Assembly (NCBI RefSeq): GCF_000276665.1
Contig: NW_004955470.1
Location: forward strand, 2,536,260 to 2,600,259
DNA length: 64,000 nt
Direction: 5' to 3'
From: Chinchilla lanigera
Lineage: Eukaryota; Chordata; Mammalia; Rodentia; Chinchillidae
Part shown: positions 1 to 10,921 of the stretch, piece after piece
Numbering within the stretch: position 1 is the stretch's first letter
Layout: every line of letters starts with the position of its first letter
Translations under genes and position numbers: made by a program
The notes under the pieces: model-generated
What the model saw: the letters and a program-made list of their open reading frames with translations, nothing else
What the model was told of the DNA's origin: nothing
The model's database searches: none

Positions 1-430
1 GTTGCTTCCAAACTCTCAGTTAATTTTATTTTTGCATTTTGTTCAGAGTTGATAAATCTTACACACAGGAGTATTTGAACAGTAGGAGCCACTCCCCCAA
101 CATCAGAATTGGAAATTCTATACCCATTTTGAGCTTTTTTTTTTTAGAAGTATTGCAAAAACTGCCCTCTGTACATATCATACCAAGTTACATTCTCACA
201 GAGTAGATGAGAACTCTTTGTATCCTTCACCTTTGGCAGCCAGAATTTCTCAGGTTGAATATCCTCGGATGCCAGAAACTTAGAGAACAACTCACACATA
301 GTACTTCTTAGCTCAAGGGCCCTGGATCCCAAAAGGATTCGTGAAAGTAGTACAGGGCTTAAGGACAATTTCTATACATTGTCAGGACTATGGCCAAATA
401 TAAAATATACAGCTCCCTATAACTCAAACC
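1..430 (-). other. 3' untranslated region of the minus-strand gene
   Basis: This sequence follows the TAA of the terminal exon without interruption. It is moderately AT-rich, contains a 12-T run (an A-run on the transcribed strand) near 135-146, and reaches an AATAAA signal at 25-30. A 74-codon frame inside it starts from TTG and shows no family resemblance, so I treat it as untranslated. The true cleavage site would fall at about position 1-15 or just outside the window. Confidence 0.6.
25..30 (-). terminator. Polyadenylation signal AATAAA
   Basis: The plus strand reads TTTATT at 25-30, which is AATAAA on the gene strand. It lies about 400 nt past the stop codon, a usual place for a poly(A) signal. 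The GU-rich downstream element would lie off the left edge and cannot be seen. Confidence 0.55.
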
Positions 431-575
431 TTACATGCCGCTGCTTTTGATTGGAATTTCATCATATTCTTCACTGACATTAGCTTTTTCTTGTTCATCA
501 GGAGCACTGTTTAACAGTGCATTTTTGGTCATCCCAAACAGGCACAGTGCATTAGCACTGATCAGCGAGGTGAGG
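431..575 (-). CDS. Terminal coding exon (3' part only) of an unrecognised protein
   Basis: Read on the minus strand, a pyrimidine-rich tract ending in CACAG (576-580) is followed at once by an open frame of 1 + 47 codons that stops at TAA (431-433). The leading single base means the upstream intron is in phase 2. The peptide begins LTSLISANALCLFGMT, which is mildly hydrophobic and could be the end of a membrane segment. It then turns charged and acidic and ends EEYDEIPIKSSGM, a typical short cytosolic-looking tail. The acceptor, frame, stop, a 3' UTR of about 400 nt and an AATAAA signal all line up, which argues for a real last exon rather than a processed pseudogene. I do not recognise the family and assign no function. 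Upstream exons should lie at higher coordinates on this strand, but none could be identified by eye. Confidence 0.7.
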
Positions 576-1413
576 CTGTGAGGACAGAGGAAAGTTGGTC
601 AGAGGTGCTCTTGGTGGTCCGGAGCAATTCAGGCAGTGATGGACGGGCTGGTGAATTTGGACTTTATTGTTGGTTCTGTCTTTGACGTAAGAACTGTGGC
701 AGCTTTAGCTTCCTTATTTATTGAGGCCCAGAGAGATGAAAGGGCTGCCTGGGGTCACATGGACCAAGTCCCACAGAGATCAAAACCCAGGACTGTGCCT
801 TGTCCCGAGCACAGCTGCCCACGGTCACTGGGGAGTAGTGCTGAAATGTACCATGTCTCAGGGGGAAAGCAGGGCTGGGTAAACTGAGAACAGGGCATTT
901 GTAAGAGGCACCTGAGGGGAACGTTAACGGCTGGATGAATGTCACGGTCCTGTGAAGTGCCTGTAAGCCCTTCTCACTGACTCACCCAGGAAGAGGGAAC
1001 CACTTGGAAAGGACAGTGACGGAGCTTGGATCCATCACATCTGACCAGGTTTCCCTTTCTCTGTCTGCAGTACTCGAGTGTGTAGATTCCCTTCAACTCC
1101 CACTGGATTTCCAAAGGGCAGCACCTCCCTGGCTTCTGTAATCACCTGGCAGTGGGCATAAGAGGGCAAACACACACAGCCTTCCTTCCTTTACTTCTCC
1201 AAAGTCTGCAAAAATGCTACAAATTCCTTAGTATAACCTTACAGCAACAAAACGGCAGTTTATTTCACTGTTTTTTCTAGAATAATCAAGACCCTATTTG
1301 GGGCAGCAATTATGAAACCATGGAGAATTCCATCAAGGACTGAGGACATCAAAGGATATATACCAACCTGTAATTACCTCCCCTGCACAGGCTTGGTGCA
1401 TTTTGATGCTTGT
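576..1413. other. Intronic or intergenic DNA, no feature recognised
   Basis: This lies immediately upstream of the minus-strand terminal exon, so it is intron if that gene is spliced as proposed. No repeat, exon or RNA gene is recognisable. The short frames start from non-ATG codons and show no conserved features. Confidence 0.5.
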
Positions 1414-1740
1414 GTAAATCAGTGTGTGTGTGTGAGTGTGTGTGTGCATATATGTGAGTGTGTGGGGTTGTATTGTGAATTTGTGTGAGAAAAGGTTGAG
1501 TGTGTGAGGTTGCCTGTGCGAATGTGCAAGGCTGAGTGTGTGTGAGGTTGTGTGTGAGTTGCATGTGTGAGCATGTGAGGTTGAATTGGGTGTGTGTAAG
1601 ATTGTGTGTCTGTGAGGTTGTATGTGCAAATATGAGAGGGTGCACGTGCATGTGTGAGGTTGCCTGGGGCAAGTGTGTGAGGTTGCATATGTGTGAGTAT
1701 GTGGAGAGTGGGTGTGTGAATCAACTGTGCACGTTCTCCA
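1414..1740. repeat. Degenerate TG-rich minisatellite (GTGTGAGGTTG-like units)
   Basis: About 320 bp in which GTGTGAGGTTG and close variants recur at irregular spacing between TG runs. The low complexity leaves overlapping open frames in several phases (His/Thr/Ser-rich on minus, Cys/Val-rich on plus), which are composition artefacts rather than genes. It is likely length-polymorphic. Confidence 0.8.
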
Positions 1741-2714
1741 TCTCCTGTAGGCCAATACATTGCTGGTTATGCTCTCTGAAGACTGCCCAACTGGCAGGCC
1801 CTGGTGAGGCCGGGATCCTCCTGGCCAGTCTCTGAAACCCATCGCCAGGAGCCCAGGCCTCAGTTCCAATTTGCATAGACCCAGCCTGGAGGCCGAGCTG
1901 GGAAGATACCCAATCCAATAGGGGTGAAGGAGCTGCAGGCCGGAAGGGGAAGGGGTGGAGTGAGACTCCAGGCTCCAAAGAGGCCCGGGGCTCTGCTCTC
2001 ACCCTCCAGAGCAAGCCTTGCTAATTATTTTGCACCCGTCTGGGCCAGCCTTGGAGCAGAAGGAAGACCCCAGGGCCCCACATCCTGGCCCTGCAGCCCG
2101 GACTAAGATCCAAAATGTTCCTAGGAAGGTGCCATGAAGAGCTGGGACCAGTGGAGACAGCTGCAGAGACTGACTGCTGTAGGGGCAGCAGGAAAGGCTT
2201 CCCAGGGGACAGAGTAGGGTAGTGAGGGTTGGGTTCCGGCCACCTCTGACGAGAGGCCCAGGGCATGGACAGATCTCCTGCACGTGAGCAATGCTATGCT
2301 TAAGCTCAGGCTGGGCTGAGAAAACCCAGAGGGGCTTCTTGCAGATCAGTTGGGGCTGCTCCTCACTCGGGGTCTTTCAGGTCTTAGCAGAGAGGGAAGT
2401 TCCCAGCAGGCGACTTTCAGGCCCAGGCTTCATTTGATCCTCCCTCTCTCCCTTCCTTATTGTCCTCTTGTTTGACCTGAGAGAGCCTTCGTTTTGTCTC
2501 TGCTTTGTCCTTGTTGCCGTTGGTACACTTGGAGGAATTCTATGTGTGGTGAGAACAGGACCATGGAACCCCTTAGTCTTAAGATGTGTCCATTTGGATT
2601 TGTGGGTGTGGACTGTATTTTCTCTGCTTTCATTTGAGCTCTTCAGTTTAAAGTGAGAATGTAAAGGCACTGGACACCCGGAAATATATGGGAACTCTGA
2701 CGCCACCCTGCCTA
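1741..2714. other. Unique DNA, no feature recognised
   Basis: A GC-moderate stretch without a recognisable repeat or exon. The frames present lack starts in a good context and have no family resemblance. Confidence 0.45.
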
Positions 2715-2925
2715 ATTTAGTACCAACTCCAGCACATACAAGCTATGTGACCTTAGCTAAGCTAAGTTACTTCAACTCCCGGGGCCTCAGTTTCCTCTTC
2801 TGTTAAATAAATGCGAGTACCTATCTCAGGGTTGTTCTTAGGATTATATTAGGTGTCACATACGAAATTCTTAAGCAGTTCCTGGTAGGTAGAAATCCCT
2901 GTAAGGGTGATCCATTGTTGCTTTC
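2715..2925 (+). repeat. MIR SINE fossil, sense
   Basis: It shows the MIR core order: AGCTATGTGACCTTAG, then AAGTTACTTCAACTC, then CCTCAGTTTCCTC, TCTGTTAAAT, ATCTCAGGGTTGTT and AGGATTATAT. This is an ancient tRNA-derived SINE shared by all mammals and diverged as expected. Confidence 0.85.
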
Positions 2926-4540
2926 ATATCTATTATTTTTGCTTTCTTTTATTTTGTTCACTGTACAATTCAATTTCTAAGTGAGATCCCAATCCATTTA
3001 TTGGGAGGGTGTGGGGAAAGTGGGGAATCTACCGCCCCATCCAGCCCTGGGCTGCATACAGCCTGCATCTCTGCTTTTCTTGCTGGTGCCAAAGACACAT
3101 GATGCTTGTCCCTGTGCCTGGGCAGGGGTGTGAGTTACAGGGCAGACGTGTTTACCAGGCTGCACGTTGGGTCTTTGTATTGTCTTCCAACTTACAAGGC
3201 ATCTATGTAATTATTTTTCATCATCGCTAACAATGGCATTTCTTGTTATAAGTACATTTTGAAAGAGAATATATGCACATTGTAAAGAAGTTTAAGGCAA
3301 AACCCCAATGCCTTGTCCAAAGGCAGTTTCCATCCATGGAGGGCCATGCTTACTGCCCACCAAGCGTCAGATATGGGCCTTTAACCCAAACAAGACTAGT
3401 TGCAGTCCATATGCTTTCAGTATGGAATACTTCACGAAGGTCAGCTGAGCAGCATCACTGAACAGGCCTGTTTTCCCTGAAATCTCCTTTCCTACAAATC
3501 TGGGGAGGGTTTATTTCCCATCTTCCCTGGAAATTTTTAGCTTTCTAAGAAGAAAGTACAGCATCCCTTTTATCCTGCACGGGTTCTTTGGTGTGAGCTG
3601 AGGGGCAGTGTGGACCCAGGATGGCAGGGATTATCTGCTGGGCTTTCGGTCTGACTCCAGGCTCCTCTGTCCTGGCTGTCGTCTCCTCTGATAGTGGAAG
3701 AAGAAGACATCTCCAGGCTCCTTCTGTTACTCGGAGTCCATCGAGGTGTCACATGCTTCAGTGATATTTATGGTGCAAGGTGCACCAGTGAGCTCGCACT
3801 ATGGTAGAAATGGGGGGCAAATAAGTTAGGGCCAAGCCAGCCCCATAGAGCTCACACAGAGCAGGAGGGGACTCTGCAGCTGGGGCCTGAGTCTTGCCTA
3901 TGTCACCCCCAGTGGAGCTTCTCTGACCCCAGTGGCAAGTATCCAATGAACTTGTGCGCCGTGACTCTGTGGCAGAGGCTGTGCTCAAAGACAGGACAGA
4001 AGGCCACGTGACCCACCTCCCAAGCTCTGCCAGACTCCTGGTCGATGATCCTCTATCCCCAAACCAGGGACTCTAAGTCCTAAGATCACATAAATCTTCC
4101 CTCTAGGGAATCAATATAACTATTTTCATTTGAGTGAAACATGTCACTCAAGAGGATTTGATATTTCTCTCTAAATAGTGTCTAATGCAACAGGAAGTGG
4201 CTCAGCCCCGGCCAAGGCAACATTCCCTTCCTGTTTGTCATCTTCAGTGTTATGACGATCATGGTGATCATGTTGATCATGATACAACAAAAACAGAGAC
4301 AAGCGCTGCTTCCTCCCAATGGTGAGGTTATCTTTGCCGATACCTGGGATTTAATACTCTCTTAAGAAGTGGTCCCTGGGGCCTAACCCCCCAAAATGAC
4401 ACATAAAACAGTAACAAGAATGCTGTGCTTTAGTGTCCCTAACTCCACAAGTGTGAGTTCAAGAACCAGAAACCACCACCAACTGTGCTGAACCTGGAGA
4501 TAAGGGCAGAAATGTCCATGTGTCCATGGGCTTTGCAGAC
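2926..4540. other. Unique DNA with a short TGATCATG triplication
   Basis: No gene or named repeat is seen. At about 4257-4284 a 9-bp unit built on the palindrome TGATCA recurs three times in a row, a small tandem array. The rest is unremarkable. Confidence 0.4.
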
Positions 4541-4544
4541 AGAC

Positions 4545-4935
4545 TATTCTTACTGGGACAGGCAGTGTCTGAGGCACTCCCCTCATTGCTGGGGCACAAT
4601 ACCCAATACCCAAAGCTTAGGAGGAAGGAGAGGAGAGGTTTATTTCAGCTCATGTTTCGGTCCATAGGCAGCTGGCTCCAAGGCAAGATGGTACGGCAGA
4701 GGGGCATGGCAAAGGAGAGCTGCTCATGGTACAATGGGCAGGAAGCAGAGAGCAGAAGGAGCCGGGGACGGAGATAGACTGTCCATGACCAGCCTCTTCT
4801 GACCAGAACCGCACCTCCAAATGGCACATTTAGCTATAAACTCAACACAGTGCCACATGATACAAACACCTTTCTAAGGCCTCCCTATGAGCCCATGAGG
4901 CTTGGGGTGGGGGCACGTCTAGCTATAAACCATAA
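4545..4935 (-). mobile_element. MaLR-type LTR fossil (rodent MT-like), antisense
   Basis: The plus strand carries the signature of a reversed MaLR LTR: GAGAGGTTTATTTCAGCTCA (the reversed poly(A)-signal region), then GGCTCCAAGGCAAGATGG, CAGGAAGCAGAGAG and a tail ending in ATAAACCATAATCA. The same layout recurs at 38956, 48905 and 62970. It is diverged and without clear target-site duplications. Confidence 0.7.
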
Positions 4936-6585
4936 TCATTAGTCAAGCCTTATTCTGTTTAGATGTAAAACCTAAGGGCCTCAGTACCCTTTCCTCCCTC
5001 TATACTCCCATTTTTAAAATCTCATTTTCTCCCTGGAGCCACCCAGGATCCTGTTGGGCAGAATTGCTCATTACTGACCCAACTTTCCCCCCAGTGAAAC
5101 ACCTGCATTTCTGGCCTCCTTTGGGTGGTGGTTCCTCCCTCACTGTGCCCTGATTCCCACCAGCCAAGCCCTTCCTCTTATTTTCTTCTTCACTATCCAT
5201 ATTTTTCCAAAGGTTGGGAAGTAAAAATATCAGGACAATAGATTAGCATAGTTAGGTGGAAGGATGACAGTGGTCACTTTTAATCTCCTTTTTGATTTCC
5301 TGTATTTCCAAAATTTCTACAGTGAACTTCCATTGCATTTGTAATCAGAATAGTCCAGTAAAAACCAAGTTGTACCTGGCAGTTTGGGTGTTGCCTAGCA
5401 GTCTGGCTTGCCAGAGCCTGGTTAAAGCACTCTCCCCTTCTTTATGCTTGTTGGGGCAACAAGCCAACCCCTATGTCCTGCCACTATGGAGATTAATTTT
5501 GCCCTCTGTGGGCCCAAAGTGGGCAAGACTCTCCTGCATGAAGACTCCATGTCCCACCGGCTAATACTTGGAGCTCATTTCTTATGGGCCTGGGGCTCTC
5601 CAGCTGGTGTCCTTACCCAAGTCTCACACTGTCCACGGCTGCCGCCTTGTCATATGAGGCCTCAAGGACCTGTCCTGGTCTTCAGAGACCAGAGCCCCAG
5701 CCTGGACGGCTCGGTTCACCCAGTGCAGCCAGGGTTGTTTCCACGGAGCACATTTTCGGTATGGTGTGTTTTTCTTTGTCTGGTAGCTCATAAAATTTCC
5801 CCATCTGCCCTGGGCCTCTTGGTCTTTAATCTCAGCCTCTGTTGGAGCTGTCCCTATTTCTTTTTAATGATGCCTCCTTTTTTTTTTTAAATGGAAGTTT
5901 CCTATTGAATTTTTATGACAATATAGAGATGTGGACAGACGCCAACAAAAACGAAACCTTTATGGAATAGTCATTTCTCTCCAGGAGCCTCCTCTGTGCC
6001 TGCGCGTACACATACTTGGTGGGAGTGGGGGCGGCGGCCCTGGCCTTGGCTGGAGCTCAGCGGGCTGAGTGGCAGGGAGCTGGCCGGTTATTATTACAGA
6101 GTTGTGACCACTGGGGAACTGGGGTGCAGCTCCGCTGGGAGGGTAAGGGGAGATATGCGAGATGAGAAGCAAATCCTTCCTCTCTGCAGTCCAGCTGCCA
6201 TCACGTCAGCTGGAGGAGCATCACTTCCTCATCCTGAGCAACCCGGCCATGCGGTCCCGTATGTGGGGAAAACATGCTCATCACCCCACATTCCACACCC
6301 CCTGCCCGGGCCCCCAAGTGGCCTGAGTCTCCTCTGTCCAGGGGCCTGGTCCCTGCCTGACTGCCCCTGGAGCTGCTGGGCCCTGGCACGCCTGGCTCGT
6401 GCCAGCTGCATGAACTGTGGTCCACTCTGACTCCGGATCTGCAAGTGTCTCCAAGGACACTGGGGTGGGGCGGGATTTGTTCATTTACAGATGGGGCTTG
6501 GCAACCTCACGCCCTGAGCGGGGGCCCAGAGCTGGCACCAGGGATTTCTCAACGTCTTCTCCCAGCTTCTGTTGCTCATAACTCT
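4936..6585. other. Unique DNA, no feature recognised
   Basis: It holds a short T-run at about 5878-5889 and otherwise no recognised repeat. A modestly GC-rich patch around 5990-6080 has few CpGs and is not a CpG island. Short frames have no recognisable domains. Confidence 0.4.
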
Positions 6586-6589
6586 GTGC

Positions 6590-6950
6590 CACAGATCGAG
6601 GAAGCTACAAAGAAAAGACATTTATTTTGGCTCATGGTTCTGGACCAGGGTCGAGAGGCCACATCTGGAGATGGCTTCTTGCTTGCAGAGTGCCAAGGAT
6701 GTGCACGTGGAGAGGGGCAGGGAGGTGCACGTGTGTGTGCCTGTGTGTGTGTGTGTGTGTGTGTTCTGTTCCTTCTTCCTATCAAGCCACCAAGACTCAA
6801 TCATGGGCTCCCCTCCCCAGTAACCCAACTAATCACCTCTCAGATACCCACCCCCAAACACCACACTCAGATGACATCTCCACCCTCTTCACACCTCACC
6901 ACGCTGATTAAATGGTGGCATATGTTTCAGAGGTGACAAAATATACTGAG
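6590..6950 (-). mobile_element. MaLR-type LTR fossil, antisense, with internal (TG)n
   Basis: It opens with AAAGACATTTATTTTGGCTC and GGTTCTGGACCAGGG, the reversed LTR signature, and runs to a Pro/Thr-like C/A-rich segment ending GTTTCAGAGGTGACAAAAT. A (TG) tract at 6742-6764 has expanded inside it. Confidence 0.6.
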
Positions 6951-7039
6951 GCCTCAGTACCCAGTCCTGGCCCCATGTTGCTAATGCTCCAGAAGGAGCA
7001 AGCAGTAAGTGTGTAACTGAATGAGATGATTCCAATTGT

Positions 7040-7390
7040 GATGAGGGCCTGGGGCAAACAGGGAAAAACAAAAATGAAGAGAGGGGCTCTGCTTTAGACA
7101 ATGGCCTGGGAAGGCTCCCCACTAATGTGATGCCAGAGCAGATCAGGGCAACAGTATTGCCAGCAGAGGGCAAAGCATATACAAAGGCCCTGAGGTAGAA
7201 TAAGTTTGTACAGTTGAGAAATAGAAGGTACATGTGGCCACAAAGTGGTGAGAATCATAGGGAGACACAAACGGATCCAGTCGTGGGCCTTTGCAAGCCT
7301 TGCTATTGACAGCTATCATTTCAAGTGTCTAACACTCTTTTGACTACTGAGCAGAGAATGGCTTGTGGAATTATACTGAAACCAAGATGT
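7040..7390 (-). mobile_element. L2 LINE 3' fragment, antisense
   Basis: The order of landmarks matches a reversed L2 3' end: TGGCCTGGGAAGGCTCCC, then CAGCAGAGGGCAAAGCATAT, ACAAAGGCCCTGAGGTAGAA and GGGCCTTTGCAAGCC. The element is ancient, truncated and non-functional. A CTCF-like motif lies within it at 7160-7171. Confidence 0.6.
7160..7171 (+). promoter_or_regulatory. Candidate CTCF motif
   Basis: CCAGCAGAGGGC matches the CTCF core consensus CCASYAGRKGGC at every position. Single 12-bp matches are common by chance and this one sits in an old L2, so occupancy is unproven. Confidence 0.3.
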
Positions 7391-7734
7391 CAAGGTTTTG
7401 GACCCACGAGGAAGCCACTACTGTGTTTTTTCTTTGGGGTGGGAAACGGATAAGGAGGATTGTTGTTTCTTTGGATTTGGTCTTAGAGCTGTTTTTCTCA
7501 AGCTGCAAGATCTCATACAAAATGTGGCTCCAGCCTAAGTTTTGAGGACCACTGGGAAGTGATAGTCAATCCTGGCTCCCTGCAGAGAATGCGCTCTCTG
7601 GAGAGGTGGAGCGCTGGAGGGCTTACGGTGAAGTTCCAAGTTCCACGTCTCCTCTGCGAGTGTGCCAGCCACCTGCTCCGTGGACAGTCACAAGTAGCCT
7701 AGCAAGGAAGGAAATGAACAGCATGGTTACATGG

Positions 7735-7900
7735 TGGTTTCCTTCCCATGTGTTAGGCCTTGACCTGACACAGCTGCCCTGAAAAGTACTGGGGCCAGAG
7801 ACATTGAAGAAGTTGCCCAAGGTCACACAGCTTCTAAGAGGCAGAGCTGGGGTTTGAACTCAAGTCTGTCCAAGTGCAGGGCCCTTGCACCTGTCATTCC
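7735..7900 (-). repeat. MIR SINE fossil, antisense
   Basis: It contains GAAGTTGCCCAAGGTCACAC followed by AGCTTCTAAGAGGCAGAGCT and GGGTTTGAACTCAAGTCTG, the reversed MIR tRNA-like half. Confidence 0.8.
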
Positions 7901-8647
7901 CCACCACAGCACTGCACAACATCCATGTGCTGAGGGGATCACTGGTCCCCTCTAACAAAAGCTATCATAGTCCTTTTGCAAAATCAAGGAGCTCAGTTGG
8001 GTGAGGTTGGTGCCTCCTGGGTCAAACCTCGTGCCATTAGGGTTCTTTCCCTGCCCTTCCTGCTCAGTAGCATGACTCATGGGCACAAGACCCAGCTGTG
8101 AGGTACAAGGCCCACTCAGGAAGCACAAGCCTCCCCTGAGGCCTGCAAGTTTTCAGACATGTGCTTGTTACTGTTGTAAAAAACTGGATCCAAAATAATA
8201 GGAGAAATCCACAAAATCATAATTAGTGATCTTGATCGGTAAAGGGTAAAAAAAATTATCTTATTGACTCTCATTTATTGCTTCTCTCACATGCCCCACT
8301 CCTTTGGGCAGATCCAGGTTTCTAACCTGCATCATTTTTCTTATGCTTAAAGAACAAGATTTCCTGTGGGGCAGGTGTGCAGGCACTGAACTCCCTTTGG
8401 ATGCATGTTCTGGGTCAAAAAACTATATAAATTAGATAATAATTCTCTCCAAACTGATACATAAACTAAACACAATCCTGGTTTTCAAAAAGCCTTCAGC
8501 TTTTGTAGACATTGACAAGCTGATCCTAAAATTCAAAAGAAAGTGCAACAAATCTGGGATAGTCAAAGTGACTTTGAAAAAGAAGCACAAAATTAGAGGA
8601 TTAACATTACCTATTCTCAGGTCTTATTAAAAAGATATGGGTATATA

Positions 8648-8747
8648 GGGGCTAGGGATTTAGCTCAGTGGCACAGTGCCTGCCTGGCAAGCGCAAGGTC
8701 ATGAGTTCAGTTCCCGGTACCGGAAAAAAAATAAAAATATAAAAAAA
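8648..8747 (+). mobile_element. ID SINE with 18-bp target-site duplication
   Basis: A tRNA-Ala-derived body (GGGGCTAGGGATTTAGCTCA, A box; GAGTTCAGTTCCC, B box) ends in GGTACCGG and an A-rich tail. It is flanked by perfect copies of TAAAAAGATATGGGTATA at 8628-8645 and 8748-8765. The intact duplication and low divergence mark a recent insertion into the older L1. The internal boxes could still be read by RNA polymerase III. Confidence 0.95.
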
Positions 8748-9373
8748 TAAAAAGATATGGGTATAAAATACTGTGGTGTTGGCATACACATAGACAAAAT
8801 GATCAAAAGGACAAAAATATATACTTTAGACATAGACCAACACACTGCTCTATGACAGACACCATTAAGAAGATGAAAAGGTAAGCCATATGCTAGGAGA
8901 ACATTAGTAAATCACATGTCTGATAACAGACATGAACCTAAGACATATTTATTTAAAAACTCTTAAAATAAAAGTTGATAAAACAACCCAATATTGTGAG
9001 TAAGACAAAGATTTGAACCTATATTTCACCAAAGAAGATGTATGGATGGCAAATAAAGACAGCATGTTTACTAATAAGGAAGTGCAAATTTAAACAAGAA
9101 TGAGATACCATTACACACCTACTGGAAGTCTAGAATTAAAAATATTGACCATACAAGTGTTGATGAGAATGTGGAGGAACTGGAACTCTTGCCAATTGCT
9201 TGTAAGAATGCAGCACAATATATCCGCTTTGGAAAACAGGCAGTTTCTTATAAGTTAAAAGTACATTTACTATGTTACTCAGCCATTTGACTTGTTTGTA
9301 TTTATTCAAGAGAAATGAAAGCTTATGTCTACACAAAGTCTCCTACATGTGTCTTCACAATAGCTTTATTTTC

Positions 9374-9525
9374 TTTTTTTGTCTTTTTGAGACAGGGTCT
9401 CGCCATGCAGTTCAGGCTGGCCTTGAGCTCACTTTATAGCCCAGGCTGGCCTCAAACTCACAACAATCCTCCTGCCTCAGCCTCCCGAGTGCTGGGATTA
9501 CAGGTGTGAGCCACCAGGCCCAGCT
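9374..9525 (-). mobile_element. B1 SINE, antisense
   Basis: Reversed 7SL-derived sequence with TGAGACAGGGTCTC, the internally duplicated GGCTGGCCTTGAGCTCACT / GGCTGGCCTCAAACTCACA pair, then CTGCCTCAGCCTCCCGAGTG and GCTGGGATTACAGGTGTGAG. It abuts the next ID element on the same strand. Confidence 0.92.
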
Positions 9526-9529
9526 AACA

Positions 9530-9651
9530 ACTTCTTTTCTTTTCTTTTGGTTTTTTTTAGTTTTTGCTTTTTTTTCAGGTACCGGGAATCAAACTCACGA
9601 CCTTGCGCTTGCCAGGTGGGCGCTGTGCTGCTGAGCTAAATCCCCAGCCCC
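9530..9651 (-). mobile_element. ID SINE, antisense
   Basis: A T-rich tail, then GGTACCGGGAATCAAACTCA, ACGACCTTGCGCTTGCC and CTGAGCTAAATCCCCAGCCC: a full ID element in reverse. The host L1 resumes at AATGGTTCAAAATTGG. The B1 and ID pair probably reflects two insertions at one A-rich target. Confidence 0.92.
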
Positions 9652-10464
9652 TTTCAATGGTTCAAAATTGGAAACAATTCATGATAGGTGAATGGATAAA
9701 CAAATTTTGGTACATACATATAGTGGGATACAACTCAGCAGTAAGAAGGAAAAAGCCATTGGTAAATGGAAGAACATGGACAGATAGGAAATAAATTGTG
9801 TTGAGTGAAAAAAGCCAGAGAAAGGAAAACATAATTTGTAGTGACACAAAGCAGAATAATGGGAATTTATAATGTTAATTGCATATATTAGAAAAAAGAA
9901 AAATCTAAAATCAATTATTCAAATCTCCTTTTGAGGAAACTAGAGAAAGAAGAGGAATTTAAGCCTAAAGCAAGGAGAATAGAGGAAAGAATAAAAATTA
10001 GAGTAGAAATCAATGAAATGAAAAACAGAAAAATCATATAAAAAGTCAGTGAAACAAAAGCTGGTTCTTTGAAAAGATCATTAAAATTGATAAACATCTA
10101 GTCATACCAAGAAAAAAAAAGGAAGACACAAATGACCAATATCAGAGATGAAAGAGAGGTCATCACTATGGGTCATAGAGACATGAAAAGCATAATTCAA
10201 TAATAGTGCCACAACTCTGTGCTCACAAACATAACTAAATCCCAAAGAATCAGTTCCTTGAAAAGTGCAAACTCTTGAAATTCACATGAGCATGGCCTTA
10301 TAGTTAAAGGCACTAAATTAATAATTTAAAATTTTCAGGAAAGAAAGCACTAGGGCCAGATAATTTCACAGGTACATGCAACAAAACATGTAACAGTTCT
10401 CCACAATGTCTTCCAGAAAATAGAGGCACAGAAAGTGCTTCCTAACTCACTCTATGAGAGCAGT

Positions 10465-10811
10465 TGTCATAGTCCAACTGGGTTGCAATAGTAAAATACT
10501 ATAAACTGTGTAGCTTAAAGACCACAGATACTTATTTCTCATAGTTCTGAGAAAGCCAAACATCAGTAATACAAGAGCAGGTTCAGTGTCTGGTGAGGGG
10601 ATGAGTCCTGGTTGATAGATAGCCATTATTTTGCTTTGTCCCCAAGGTGGTGAAAGAGGATAAGGATCTCTCTAACACTTCTTTTGTAGGAGCAGAGACT
10701 TCGCTCTTATGACTTAATTACCCACCAAAAGCCTCACTTTCAAATACCATCACTTTGGGGGTTAGAATTTCAACATATGAATTTTGAGGTTACAGACATT
10801 AGATCACAGCA
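10465..10811 (-). mobile_element. MaLR-type LTR (MST/MLT-like) inside the L1, antisense
   Basis: It starts TGTCATAGTCCAACTGGG, has TACTTATTTCTCATAGTTCT and TCAGTGTCTGGTGAGGGGAT, and ends with GGGTTAGAATTTCAACATAT and GATCACAGCA. This is the reversed order of an MST/MLT-type LTR with TG...CA ends. The L1 frame is split across it. No clear 5-bp duplication remains. Confidence 0.75.
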
Positions 10812-10843
10812 CCCGGATTACCAGAATACTAAACTCAGATAAA

Positions 10844-10921
10844 CACTTTTTTTTAGTACTGAGGATTGAGCCCAGGGCCTCATGCATACTAAGCAAGTGC
10901 TTTACCATTATACTTCCAGCC
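10844..10921 (-). mobile_element. Truncated ID-like SINE, antisense, with short TSD
   Basis: T-rich tail, then AGTACTGAGGATTGAGCCCA, GGGCCTCATGCATACTAAGC and a degenerate A box. It is flanked by CAGATAAA at 10836-10843 and 10922-10929. More diverged than the 8648 ID copy. Confidence 0.75.

Larger units (their letters stand above)
8410..9899 (+). mobile_element. L1 LINE remnant (ORF2 C-terminus and 3' end), sense, interrupted by SINEs
   Basis: Sense-strand L1 wording runs through the segment: the stretch CTGATCCTAAAATTC, later AATGAGATACCATTACAC, TGTTGATGAGAATGTGGAG and GGTGAATGGATAAACAA, in the order found near the end of L1 ORF2 and the 3' UTR. The frame is broken throughout. An ID element (8648) and a B1+ID pair (9374-9651) interrupt it, and the L1 wording resumes cleanly after each, so the SINEs are younger. 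The segment is followed directly by a second L1 starting further 5' in ORF2. Confidence 0.85.

Noticed and set aside
144..368. Minus-strand 74-codon frame near the left edge
   Set aside because: Lies in the 3' UTR downstream of a well-supported stop codon and starts from TTG.
1333..1869. Overlapping frames of 99-178 codons, His/Thr-rich or Cys/Val-rich
   Set aside because: They come from the TG-rich minisatellite. Low-complexity translation in several phases is expected and there is no coding evidence.
4257..4284. Triple TGATCATG array as a CRISPR-like or operator array
   Set aside because: Nine-base tandem units without spacers in mammalian DNA; a small tandem duplication is sufficient.
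8648..8747. tRNA-Ala-like A and B boxes suggesting a tRNA gene
   Set aside because: The A-tail, GGTACCGG end and flanking target-site duplication identify it as an ID SINE. The same applies to the other ID copies.
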